Positions 11,806 to 22,930 of a DNA stretch of 64,000 nucleotides are shown here, in pieces (positions within the stretch are counted from its first letter, which is position 1; each line of letters begins with the position of its first letter). Made by a program: the position numbers and the translations under genes. The DNA is from Viola odorata. Lineage: Eukaryota > Streptophyta > Magnoliopsida > Malpighiales > Violaceae. The notes under the pieces are model-generated. The model was not told the origin of the DNA and did no database searches. It worked only from the letters and a program-made list of their open reading frames with translations. The DNA lies in assembly GCA_963691705.1 (NCBI GenBank), contig OY829544.1, positions 42,615,917 through 42,679,916 on the forward strand. The letters run 5' to 3'.

Positions 11806-12402
11806 TGTTAAGATTTCGACTCTTATGCGATCGTGGGGTTGAGTTCCTTTGGTCGAAGTTACTGTGGCCGTCGTCGAACTCAACTCGAACTCACCTGCAA
11901 GGCGCCGGAGGGGGGGCTCCGGCGTAGACACTCTGATGCTTAAGTCAGTAAATGTTTCAAAAATAGCAGCGGTTCTAGTAGTAAATTCTGGCTTACTTGA
12001 TGACTTTCAGTAGGGGGTATTTGTAGGCCACTAGAGGCGATAACTGGACACAAAGGTATTATCCAGGTGAGACGTCACTGCTGATGACGTCACGGGCGAT
12101 ACCTTACACTGACGTCATCAGCGATACCTAAGGCGACGTCAAGGTTGATGTCTCCGAGGAGGGTATCGGGGGCGATACCTATGATCATGCCGGGGACGAT
12201 AGCTTCTATAGGCCCCTGGGATGGGATGATGTCATGCATTAAGAGACGCGTGAGACCTCCCCCCCGCTAAAGTCGACCATCCCAGTAACCGCTTCAAGGT
12301 CTGGTAGCGATAGCTTAGATGTCCAGCAAGGCTTGTGGGTCTCTATCTTCGGCAGGGGTCAGATTTACAGAAATGCCCTTAGGATTGCCTTAATGGTTAT
12401 CA
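11806..12402 (-). repeat. 5' LTR of Tat-like element B
   Basis: Read on the minus strand, this 597-bp LTR starts TGATAACC and ends CTTAACA directly before the primer-binding site. It shares the CTCCGGCG block, the TGGTCGAC motif and paired TGACGTCA palindromes (12085, 12110; 25 bp apart) with LTRs A and C. Its TATA box is degenerate (TACAAATA, 12018-12025). Its outer end abuts the truncated antisense gene of element C at 12403, so B inserted there. The target duplication partner (GCTGG at 12403-12407) should be found at the far left end of B. Confidence 0.8.
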
Positions 12403-13041
12403 GCTGGCCTGGCCTAACTCTTCCCTAGACAGAGGCACTGGCTTTACCCAATTAACCACCTCCAGGTTGAAGTCAGAGCGCCATAGCCGAGAGGGTAACT
12501 CGACAACGAAGAAACCGCTCTTCCAGTCTTCGACGTTTTCCTCAAACCCTTGGAATTTCTGCCAGAAAGGCCTCACTAGGGCATCATCCCACCTGGGAAT
12601 AATGTTAATGAAGCCGTCGCGAAAAACCAGAGTCAAGAACTTACGAAACAGAGTGACAGAGGGAGTAAGAATATCTTTTAGCTCGCAAGCGCGAAGGAAG
12701 GCGTAGATACAACTCTATGAGAAATGGGTGATCTGTGCAGGGTTAAGCCCGTGCTCGCGCAGCACGCGCTCTAGCATGTCATGGACCGGGAGGCGGAACC
12801 CATATTGAAACATTTTAAAATAAAGAATCCTACGAGTCCCCCAGGGCCGGCTATGGAGGCTCATAGTGGCAGAAGGAATTGTGGGACGGTAACCACTAGG
12901 GAAGGTAATGTTGTTGCTTTCTAGTTCAAGGCGTAAGACAGTAGGGCAAGTAAAAACACTAGGGGTGTTTGCAAGCTCATGATACCGAGAAATTGGCCTA
13001 GGGGTAACTAAAGAGCTAGACTGAGATCTCGTGCGAGGCAT
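12403..13041 (-). pseudogene. Antisense Transposase_28-like gene of element C, cut by element B
   Basis: From the ATG at 13041 (MPRTRSQSSS) the frame matches antisense gene 2 of element A: ITFPSGYRP, YFKMFQYGFRLPVHDML, then YAFLRACELKDIL, FQGFEENVEDWKSGFF and LPSRLW. A TAG at about 12715-12717 interrupts it, and the coding similarity ends exactly at 12403, where LTR B starts. It is therefore a broken copy whose C-terminal part should lie left of the window. Its orientation, opposite to LTR C, fits an antisense accessory gene. Confidence 0.7.
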
Positions 13042-13402
13042 GATAGATAAGCAGCAAAGGAAAATCAAAGCAAGTACGAGCAGAATACCTTGAAGAGAGA
13101 GATGATTGAAGTTAACAGGCAAATCGTCTGGATGCGAACGAGAGAATTTCCTCGGAGCGAGCGAAAAACAGAGAGAATTGTGAAGTATAAAAAGAAGCAA
13201 AAGGGTACAAAGAATGAGCGTTTTTCCTTTAAAAGAGACGGTGGAAAATATCAACAGCGCGGCAAGCTATTAAGGAAAAACATATTTATTTATTCAAAGG
13301 GCCTAACTGCCCGAGATTACAAAAAGGCCTCACGGCCCGCGGTTACAAAAGGTGGCCTCAGAGGGGCACGGAAAGGCACGACGGGAGGATCCCCGTCGCT
13401 GG

Positions 13403-13789
13403 TCAGGCATTCGATCCGGCGTCATCGTCCTCCCACTCCAGGAAAGGAATTTCCCTCAGGGCATCCACGAGAGTGGTCAGTTCAGAGGAATATGACCTTA
13501 TGCCCTTCAAGCAGCACCCTAGTAAGTCCTTTCTGTGTTGCAGCATGACCATGAGTAGCTAAATCTGGGAAACAGCCGCAGACAGCTTCACCGATTTTTC
13601 TATGGGGCTAAAGTCCTCCATGGTGACGGCGGTTCGCCTGGCCTGATGGGGAGTCAGCATCCCTTGGAGTTCCAGGATATCTTCCGAAGTCTTTGTGCTC
13701 AGCGCACTCAGGAAATCGATATCTGCCTGAGTTAGGTTCCTCAGGCCATGAGTTTTGGAGAGTAGGAAGTTCTTAGTGACCTCGTCCAT
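13403..13789 (-). pseudogene. Antisense TKNFLLSK-type gene of element C, one nonsense codon
   Basis: From the ATG at 13789 (MDEVTKNFLLSKTHGLRNL) this frame parallels the gene at 6105-6482 over its whole length: TSEDILELQGMLTP, MEDFSPIE, MLQHRKDLLGCCLKG, and a WEDDAGSNA end against the PEDAGSDA end of the other copy. A single in-frame TAG at 13559-13561 breaks it. The similarity continues in frame on both sides of that stop, which supports a gene that recently lost function. Function unknown. Confidence 0.65.
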
Positions 13790-14016
13790 AGAAAGAAGAG
13801 GGATGGAGAAATTCATAGAGAGAGATGAACGGGTTGAGAAACTGATGAAGCAGGAACAAAATGAGAGGCCTATTTATAGACTCAGGAAAAAGGCATCCTA
13901 AAGGTATTCTTTATCAACTGTCGAGCCCCATTAATGCAGAAACCTCTAAAGGGGCAAGATCGAAGGCGCGGTGGTAGCCCTTGGTAAACACTCGAGCTAG
14001 TTTTCGTTTGGGCATA

Positions 14017-14543
14017 TGATAACTATCGATGCGGCATCTCCGCTACCCTAACGGGTGACCCGGACAGCATGAGGTACCCGCCGGGGAAGACAGGACCCTG
14101 TCCGTACCGCCCCTAGCCTGGCGGCCAACCCTGGGATGGTCGACATCAGCGGAGGGGGCTCTCACGCGACATCCGCACGGTGGCATCCCATCCCAGGTCA
14201 TCTATGACGTCACCCCGTATGACGTCATCCTACGTGACATCACTCCCTGCCACCTCAAGCGACATCCATCACCCCAGCGACGTCCACCAGGGGCTATTCC
14301 TGCCCCCTGCCAGTAAAGTAATTTCTTTGCCTATAAATACCCCCATATTTTCCGACTAAAGGGGTAAGCCTAAGATAGCGTACTGAGCCCCTGCTACTTT
14401 GACTACTCATACTGACTTTGGCATCGGAGTGTTTACACCGGAGACCCCCTCCGGCGCTTTGCAGGTGACGAAGGCCACCGAACAGTGCTCCCGACCAGTC
14501 TAGATCAGGCAGATCCTGCTCAGCATATCTCGAACTCTTATCA
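14017..14543 (+). repeat. 3' LTR of Tat-like element C
   Basis: A 527-bp LTR beginning TGATAACT and ending CTCTTATCA. It carries TGACGTCA at 14205 and 14220, TATAAATA at 14332-14339 followed by CCCC, and the CCCTCCGGCGCTTTGCAGGTG block. Just upstream (TTTTCGTTTGGGCATA) is the same putative polypurine tract as in element A. It ends exactly where an Athila reading frame resumes at 14544, so C inserted into Athila. The adjacent GACGG (14544-14548) is the expected target duplication, with its partner outside the window. Confidence 0.8.
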
Positions 14544-16611
14544 GACGGTATCTCAGCCGCGAGACGACTGCTCGAAGCACTGGAGAACACAGATTCCATG
14601 TCCTCTGAGGACGATTTACCTGGGGAATCAGAGGATAGTGTCGAGGGAGTCGACCGTGCCGTTGTCGTGAGCGATGAGGACTCCGACGAGGTCCCTCTCG
14701 CGAAGAAGATAAAGCCCTCTGTCCCCGAGTCAACTGGAGAGAGAGAGAGACAGCGAGAGAGCAGGCTAATGAAGAAAATGGCTGCAGTCAGAGCATCAAA
14801 ACCAGCCCCAACCACCGCTGCACCTAAACCTAAGCCTGCCGCCGCTGCTGCACCCACACCACCACCGTCACCTCCGGCGAAGAAACCTGCCACCACTACT
14901 CCGCCAAAGAAGACCGGGTGCATCAAGCAAGTGGCCCACAAGAAAACCCTGCCAAAGAAGCCGGAGAGGGTTCCAGATTCCTCACCACCACCCCCAAACC
15001 CTAAAAAGAGCAAGACCAGTGCTGGTCCTTCCACTGCCAAGAGCAAAGGGAAGAAAAAGGTGATCGAGGAAGACTTTGTTGAGGATGATGAAGACGATTC
15101 GGTCTTGGCCAAGACTCCGACCAAGACTGCTAAGGTACCTTCTCTTCCTCCCCTGCACACACTCCGAGGCTGGTTGAAGTTTGACACACCAGACCTCAAA
15201 GCAACTACGTGATTTCCATTCCTGTGACATTCCTGCATATGCTAGATTAGATTTTGGATTTCTTGATGCTATGGGATTAGGAAATAAAATTAGGGAGTTC
15301 GTGTATGCCATTGGTTGGATCCCTTTTATGTCTGTTGAGTGTGAGGCTTACACCGAACTGTGCTTAGAATTTCACACATCTTTCTGGTTTGACGAGGAAA
15401 CCTTGTATGTTAGGGGTAGAGACAAACCTGATTTTGCTGCTGAAGATGTGATTAATTTTCGGTTGTGTGATAAATGGAGCCACTTGTCTGTCAATGCTTT
15501 CAATTCTTTGTTAGGATTTGCACATAGTGAAGAGGCCATTTTTTACTATCCTACTGATTGGGATAATAATGTTGCATTTAGAGAGGTCACTAGTGACCCT
15601 GATGCGAAGTTTGATACGAATTCAAAAGCACATGGTATTCTGAACCCTGCACTTAGAATGCTCTATAGGACCTTGTCTATTAACCTTTCTGGTAAGACAA
15701 AGGTTTCTGAGAATTTAGCCAAGTCTGAACTGTTTTTGCTGTGGTGCATTTTGCACCAGAAAAAGGTCAACTTAGGTTTATATTTGGTTCAGCTTTTGCA
15801 TGCTCGTGAGTCTGCCACCAAACTGATTTTTGGGTCCTTGATTACTTGGCTTGCTATTAAAACTGCTGGTCTTGATCCTGCTGCTGCTAATTTGCATAAG
15901 TGTTGTTCCCCCAAAATTCTAGATTTGAGAGCCTTCGACCAAATGGGATATTTCCATTTGGACGGAGAGTTTGTTGCTTGTAATACAAGTTTTACACCAG
16001 TCGGGGAGCACATTTTCTCGAAGAAAAATGAAGGGAAGTACAAGCTGCGTCCAGTACGAATTCCTGGAGAAGCAGCAGAGGATCATATTGCCCCGGGTCT
16101 AGGCCAAGACGCTAGCCAAGACACTCTCATTCCTGATGCTGCAGCTGATCTAGGCCAAGACTCCGGCCAAGATCCCGTTGCCAGAAGCATCAATGAACCT
16201 CCAGAGTGGGCCAGGGAATTTCAAGCTCGCCAGCTACTCATCCTTGAGCAGCAGAAGATCATTTTGGACCGTCTAGGCCGAGACAAGCCCCAAAACACAT
16301 CGCAAGACCCTTCATCCGCATCCACCAGTGTAAAGGTGCCTCGTTGGGCCAAAGTACTTAACGACCGACAAGATGTCCTCCTTGAGCAAATGAAGCTCAC
16401 CAGGACCAACGTCCTTCATGTGTACCAACATCTTCAAGTCCACCTCAAATACCTCAAAGCTCTTCACGACAATATGAGCTCCGACAGTGAGTCCTCTGAT
16501 GAGGAAGAAGCTCCCCAACAACCGGCGCCGCCGCTAGGACACTGCATCTGTCTATGCCGCCCCCTGCTCCCAGAGACCCAAAATAGAAGGATCCTCCTGC
16601 CCCTAATCTAG
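14544..16611 (+). pseudogene. Athila-type ORF (Athila ORF-1 family), interrupted
   Basis: A sense-strand ORF of an Athila-lineage Ty3/Gypsy element. The first part (14544 to about 15210) is open from the very junction with LTR C. It is acidic, then lysine/proline/alanine-rich (KPAPTTAAPKPK, PKKPERVPDSS). The second part (about 15181-16611) lies in another frame and holds the globular region typical of the family (LRDFHSCDIPAYARLDFGF; FHTSFWFDEETLYVRGRD; LWCILHQKKVNLG; LRAFDQMGYFHLDGEFV). One frameshift near 15180-15210 links the parts. The N-terminus and the rest of the element are presumed to lie left of the window, beyond element C. Proteins of this family sit between integrase and the 3' LTR; their role is unsettled. 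Confidence 0.75.
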
Positions 16612-17768
16612 GCCAAGCTTCAGGCCTAGATAGCCAGACTCCAGCAGCCTGATCTGCTGTTTGCCCCCAGGTCGTTTCTTTCTTTTCTTTTATTTTTCTG
16701 TCTTTTGTTTGTCTCTCCACACAATGAGGACATTGTGTCTTTTAAGTGTGGGGAGGGTTTGTACATTGGTTTGTGTTTTATTTGTTTTATAATTTTTGTC
16801 GTGTTTTGGATAATTTTTATGTTGTGTTTTTGATAATTGTGAGTCCGTTTTTGCATGATTTAAATTCTCTTTTTGCATGCGTCGGTCCAGTGTAGAGTTT
16901 GTCTTCTGCATGACTTTATTTTTTTTATTTTTATTTTTTTCTGCATGTTTTGAGTCTATTTTGTGATGACATCCAAGCCCCTGTTTTCTTGTTTGAGCTG
17001 TTTAGTCTTTTGGTGGACTGCATTTAGACACTTTCTTAGGAAACACAATGCTTTAGTGACAGGGAAGCGAATGAGCGTAAATGATCAATGCCTAAGGGGC
17101 ATATTCTCTAATAATTCACAAACATTAACCATCCACATGGTCGTAAGGACACTTAGCTAGAACCTTAAACTTATCTAGGGTGATAGGGTTTGCTGCTATG
17201 ATTTGGGTGTGTTGTTCTATCGGCCTAAAAGTGTGAGACAGTAAAAGGTGTTGGAGTGTCATAGGACAGCATAGCAAAGGTGGAAGTCCCCGCAGAAAAT
17301 GACAAGCTCTGACTATTTGTCGTGTCTGTAAAAATACAAAGGACACTTGATATGTCTAAAAAAATGCTAGGACATAAAAAAGAAAATAAAAGAAGAAAAA
17401 AATATGTCAAAGTGATTTAAATGGCACCAGTCTTTAGGCACTTTTGGATAGACAACACAGCGGTGGGACTCAAATCCGTGGTGAACTCTTTGCCCTATAC
17501 CTTATCAATCTTTTCTAGTAAGGTGTCTTGATACCATGTGGAAGGGGGATGTTTAGGGTATTGACCATTCCTTGTTAGTCTATCATTGGATATCCTAGTA
17601 AAGTGTCTTGGCAGATTCAGTGAAGGGGTAAACAGCCTGAAATTGAGGAAGTCCAGGGGGTTCATGATGTCTGTCCTATTTTTGTTGTGTTTTTATTTTT
17701 ATTTCTTTCTTTTGTGAGTCTTTGAGTCTGTATGCTTGGGGGCAAGCATAGTTTAAGTGTGGGGAATT
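16612..17768 (+). other. Athila 3' untranslated region with polypurine tract
   Basis: No coding region is supported. It holds two near-identical AAGTGTGGGGA purine runs (about 16744-16757 and 17755-17766); the second, with AGTTTAAGTGTGGGGAATT, directly precedes the LTR and is the likely plus-strand primer. The duplication of the tract about 1 kb upstream is a feature seen in Athila elements. Confidence 0.6.
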
Positions 17769-19308
17769 TGATTACACTGCATTTCATCATGTTTTATTGT
17801 CCTTTTACTTGTTATTATGGGCAGTAAAACTACTGATTTATCCTTGTATTTCCCATATCTTAGCAGATCTGGTCTGGAGGCAAATTATTGGATATTCGAT
17901 TAGTGAAGAGCTGGAGCTGATTTCCCGAGTCTAGGCCTGGATCTAGGCCTAGACATATTGAGCATCCGAAGCAGCGCGCACCAGCTTGTCTTGGCCAAGA
18001 CTGCGGCCAAGACACCTTCACGATAAAGAAAGTAATGCGGATCGTTTGGGCCGCTTTCCACATTGGGCTTTGCAGCTGGCAAGTAGCAGCTGTCTCGCAA
18101 TCTTAGAGGGATCTGAAGCGCATATCTCTTGAAGAATCCCGCATGGGATCTCCCTCTTTTGTAATTGCGATTTAATTCCTATTGTAACTCAAACAATTTA
18201 TTATAGCTATCCTTTACAGATTTTCTAGGATTTAGAGTTGGAATAGGACAGGTGTTTTTAGGGCTATAAAGCCGAACATTGTTCTCCTCTGTCCGGGGAT
18301 CCCAACACACACTATCGTTCGGAACCTTTCTTCTCGTTTCTCCTTCTTTAATCAAATAACAATTTGCTCCGAGATTTATTTCTCGGATTTAGTTTATGCA
18401 ATATATATTTTTACCTGTTTATCTATGAGTATGAGTAACTAACCACCCATTCTTGGTAAGGGTTGATGAGCCGAGTTCTTATGCGTTCGTGAGATCAATT
18501 CGTACTTAATATTCTCTTCGCTTGTATTTATTTATTTCTTGAGCTTAATCCATCGCTTACTCACTAGAGACAAGGTTTGATCATCCTTGTACTCTAGGAG
18601 AGAAGAGTTGCAGTCGGTCTAGAAGGAAAGGGAGCACCCGTCGGCTAGACGAAGTAGGTGACTAGTCTCGCGCTAGACTAGAAGGAATAAGTAATCTAGG
18701 TCAAGACCAGATTGACAACCTAGGGTTTCCACAGGGAAAAACCTTGACCTAGGCACTGTCTTCCTTTATACCATTGAGGAAGCGAACAACCATTCAAGAC
18801 AGCAGTCAAACGGATAAACCCTTTAACCAGCAAGGTGTCCCTTGGCCAGGATTATCAGGAGAGGGAGTACCCGCCAGATAATTTGAAGAGGAGGGAAGAC
18901 AGAAGTGAACAGGAGTACCTCCACTCTATAGCAGTGCTATGAACTGAAGAGATGAATACCCTTGAGTCCATGATCGAAGCATAAGAATGCAAGCTCACAC
19001 ATCACCCTTACCTGGAATTCCCTTTTACCGGACTTATTTCAATCTTGACCCCTGTCTTGGCCAAGACTTTGGCCAATACTACTGTGAACTATTTTTACCA
19101 TTATTCTGTTTTGTCTTTATTTTCAGAAACAACCAAAACCAAATCCAGTGACGAGGAAGTCAAACCAAGAATTACATCTCCTAGAGGTCTCTGTGGACGA
19201 TCCTCTTACCATCATCTACAAACTCTTGTAGACAGTGATAAGTTATATTTCTACCCCCAATTCCATACCTATTTCACTATTATATTTGACGTGTTCGACG
19301 CGCGATCA
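17769..19308 (+). repeat. 3' LTR of the Athila element
   Basis: About 1.54 kb, beginning TGATTACACTG after the polypurine tract and ending CGCGATCA. TATAAAG near 18269 is the likely promoter core. Near the end the CTCTGTGGACGATCC and CTACAAACTCTTGTAGACAG motifs resemble the end of other Athila LTRs. The next base begins a minus-strand Gypsy reverse transcriptase, so the boundary is set by where the foreign coding frame resumes; an end at 19312 is also possible. The 5' LTR is not in the window. Confidence 0.7.
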
Positions 19309-22289
19309 GTCAGCTCGTTCAATGGGACCGCAATGGTGCTAAAATCCTTGATGAAACGCCAATAAAAGCTCGCCAAGCTGTGAAACGAACGTATATCACT
19401 TGCGTTTTTAAGAGTTGGTCACTCCTTGATTGCCTTGATATTCTCTTCATCCACCTTTACGCCTTCTACACTAACAATAAAAAAAATAATAGAAACTTTC
19501 TTCAAAGCAAAAGAGCACTTGGTTAGCTTTGCATATAATTTTTTATCACGTAGTGTAAGAAAGACATCCCTAAGGTGCGAAACATGTTCACTCATTGATT
19601 TTCTATAAATAAGCATATCATCGAAGTACACCACAATAAATTTACCAATAAAGTGCCTAAGAACATGATTCATCAACCTCATAAATGTACTAGGTGTGTT
19701 AGTTAACCCAAATGGCATGACCATTCATATAAACCATACTTAGTTTTGAAGGCCGTTTTCCACTCATCTCCCTCTTTCATACGAATTTGGTGATAGCCAC
19801 TCATTAAATCGATTTTAGAGAACACTTGACTACCACTTAGTTCATCCAACATATCATCTAACCTAGGGATAGGGTGGCGATACTTTACCTTTATTTTATT
19901 AACCACTCGGCAATTAACACACATGCGCCAAGTACCATCCTTCTTGGGCACTAAGATCACGGGTACCGCACATGGAGATAGACTCTCCCTAATGTAGCAT
20001 CGGCTAAGAAATTCGTCCACTTGCCTTTGTACCTCCTTCGTTTCCTCGAGATTGCGCCTATAGGCCGGACTGTTTGGAATGGTCAAACCGGGCACGAAAT
20101 CTATTTGATGCTCTATACCACGGATTGGTGGCAAACCGGGGGCATCTCATCAGGCAACACGTCTTTGAATTCCTACAGAAGAGATGCAATATCGACATGC
20201 AAAGAGTTCAAGGTATTAGGGTTAGAAGCGCTTAGACACAAAGGTCTAAAGCGTAGCAAAATCAAAGGACGACCTTCGTCCAAATTATTCTTGCGCATAC
20301 AAAGCGCTTGCCTCACTTCTCTCCCTTTGGTGTATACACTCAATTTCTTTTTATTTTCCTCACCTCTCTCAATTCCAATTTTAGCATGCTCACTCTTTTC
20401 ATGCGTGTGTTTTCCTCTCACATGCTTACTATTTTCATGCGTGTTATTTTTCTCACAATCGCTCTTCCCATGCTCACTCTTTTCATGGGAGTTGTTTTTC
20501 TCTCTTCTGCTCTTCCCATGCTCATTCTTTTCACGTGAGTTATTTTCTCATTTTTTTTATCTCTTTCTTTTATACACTTAACCCTCCTTTTTCTTTCTCT
20601 AATTTCTTTGAAATTTTAAACTCGGCATATGATTTTTCTAGCCACAATTGATCTTCAAGGACTTGAGTTGGTGTCAAAGGAGCAAGCGTGAATTTTCTCC
20701 CATCCTTCATAAGCTTGTAGAGATTGCTCCTTCCTTCGTTGTTGGCTTCTCTATCAAATTTCCATGGTCGGCCAAGCAATATGTGACTCGATTGTATTAG
20801 CACCACATCACAAAGTATCTCATCATGATATTTACGAATGGAAAAATTAACCAAAACTTACTTTATTACCTTTAATTCGCTCCCGTCGGTCATCCATTGC
20901 AAAAGATAAGGCTTCGGATGCTTTTGAGTAGGTAACCCTAATTTGTGAACCAATAGAGTGCTCGCACAATTTGTACAAATCCCGTTGTCTATGATCATCG
21001 AACACATCTTCTTGGCAACGACGCATTGCGTATGAAATAAATTTTCTCTTTGTTCCCCTTCGCACACCTCGGGTTTTATTTGGGCGCTTAGGTTGCGCCT
21101 GATGACTAGCATATGGGCATGATCAGCTTCAAGTACCTCATCTTCATCTGAACCATCTACTTCTCTCTCTTCCTCCTCACTATCGGGCTCATCTACTTTG
21201 TGATCCTCATCGGAGCCTAGGTCATCGTTGTCCTTAATAAGCAAGACGCGCTTATTAGGGCATTTGCCTTGCCTATGACCTCTCCCGGCACACTTGAAAC
21301 ACACAATGTCCTTTGTTGTGATTCTACCTTGAGCCGAGGAAGGATTATTATTGTTGTTGTTCACCTTTGGAGGTGCACTTGAACAACTCGCACCCTTGGT
21401 GCCATAATTGTAGGGCAACACCCTAGGTGTTGCGTTTGCAGCCTTGGTTTCCTTCGTCCAAGGCGTCTTCTTCCATGGTGTGGCTCTTGTACTATTCGTA
21501 ATCGAACTAGTATAAGAACTCTGTGATTTGTTTTATTTCTCTATCTTGATAGCCATGTGTAGCATGTCCTTTAATGTGTTATAATGCGTTAGTTCCAACG
21601 CATTGGCCAACACATTGGCTATCTCTCTATTCAAACCACTTAAGAACCTCGCCATTGTTGCTTCCACGTCCTCCTCAACTTGTGCTCTAGCTAGCGCTAC
21701 TTCCATCTCATTAAAATAATCCTCTACTCCCTTACTTCCTTATGTCAAATTTTGTAACCTTTGGTGTAGGTTACGTTGAAAATAAGTAGGAACAAATCTC
21801 CTCTTCATAAGGGCTTTTATCTCCCCCCAAGTCCTAATTGGACCGGCTCCAACCCTATCTCTTTTTTGGGTCAATGAATCCCACCAATTTATGGCGTATC
21901 CACTAAACTTAAAGGCTGCTATTTCACTTTCTTGTCTTTCGAATAATTATGGCAAAGAAAGATCGAGTTGACCTTGCTCTCCCATGCCAAGTAGGCGTCC
22001 GGATCATCCTTGCCCTCAAATGGTGGAATCTTCATCTTAATACTCCCGAGATTAGAATCAAGCCTCTCTTCTTACCTATGGCGTCTATTGTCAAATTTCC
22101 CCCTTCATTCATAGGCATCATCCTCATCATCATCGTCACCAGCCCATCGCTCATGGTGATCATAGGCTAGGCGATCGTGCGCTGTTGGACGCTTGGGTGT
22201 TGGGCACTAGCGCCGAGGTGCGCGCCTAAGGATTACCTCTCGCCTTGGAAGTCCCTCGCCCCCTTCACTGTCACTAGCAACTAGACCAT
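19309..22289 (-). pseudogene. gag-protease-RT of a second Ty3/Gypsy element (chromovirus-like), degenerate
   Basis: Minus-strand coding remnants in order: gag (22289-21421, with a region like the retrotransposon gag domain at about 21780-21550); a zinc knuckle CFKCAGRGHRQGKC (about 21305-21264); a protease core MIIDNGICTNCAS (about 21005-20965); HILLGRPWKFDRE (about 20790-20750); and reverse transcriptase with DGTWRMCVNCRVVNK, the YFDD active site (about 19635-19620) and KCSFALKKV. Several stops and frameshifts break it, for example near 19710, a TGA near 19423, and the gag part. RT sequence ends at 19309, where the Athila LTR begins. The tethering region and integrase are not visible, so clade assignment is an inference from gag and protease sequence. 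Confidence 0.75.
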
Positions 22290-22294
22290 CAACA
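22290..22294. repeat. Left target-site duplication of the TRIM array (CAACA)
   Basis: CAACA directly precedes the first TRIM LTR, and the same five bases follow the last one (26946-26950). Gag sequence of the host element continues on both sides. Confidence 0.8.
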
Positions 22295-22474
22295 TGTTGG
22301 AGAAATAAAGACCCACCCGAGTCTCTCTTAATGGAATGATATTGTCCGCTTTGGGCCTGAGCCCGCACGGTTTTCACAAAAGGCCTCATTCCATTAAGAA
22401 GATCCATTCCTCTTATATTTAGTTTTATTTCTCTTTTCTTTCTGATGTGGGACTTTGGTTCGCACACCCCAATA
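22295..22474 (-). repeat. TRIM LTR copy 1
   Basis: Begins TGTTGGAGAAATAAAG and ends GCACACCCCAATA. It contains GATGTGGGACTTTGG near the right end. On the plus strand it is the left LTR and on the minus strand the 3' LTR. Confidence 0.8.
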
Positions 22475-22671
22475 ATCTCCCCCTTGAACTAAGTACCACA
22501 AAGCCCACCATCTGAGCCCGACAATCTCCCTCTCGAACGACGCCCTACATAGTCCTCAACAGGACCCACCAACTTCAAGTTCCTCTCGGAGATTCACCGT
22601 ACTTTTCAAGCTCGTCCAGGAGATTCACAGCGTGCCACCCACATCAAAGCCCATTACTCAGCGCTACCATT

Positions 22672-22852
22672 TGTTGGAGAAATAAAGGGCCACCCGAGTC
22701 TCTCTTAATGGAATGATACTGTCCGCTTTGGGCCTAAGCCTGCATGCTTATCACAAAAGGCCTCATTCCATTAAGAAGATCCATTCCTCTTATATTTAGT
22801 CTTTATTTCTCTTTTCTTTTTGATGTGGGACTTTGGTTCGCACACCCCAATA
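22672..22852 (-). repeat. TRIM LTR copy 2 (shared middle LTR)
   Basis: The same repeat as copy 1 with a few substitutions, lying between the two internal regions. A shared middle LTR suggests unequal recombination between LTRs. Confidence 0.8.
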
Positions 22853-22930
22853 ATCTCCCCCTCGAACTAAGTACCACAAAGCCCACCATCTAAGTCCGAA
22901 AATCTCTCTCTCGAACGAAGCCCTACATAG

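Noticed and set aside
14294..15238. Long minus-strand open frame of 314 codons
   Set aside because: It is opposite the Athila ORF in its proline/alanine/lysine-rich part and is open because of that composition; its protein is low complexity.
20021..20581. Plus-strand frame of 186 codons with hydrophobic end
   Set aside because: Opposite strand of the Gypsy pol region; the hydrophobic part is a repeat of CTTTTCATG-like pieces and not a membrane protein gene.
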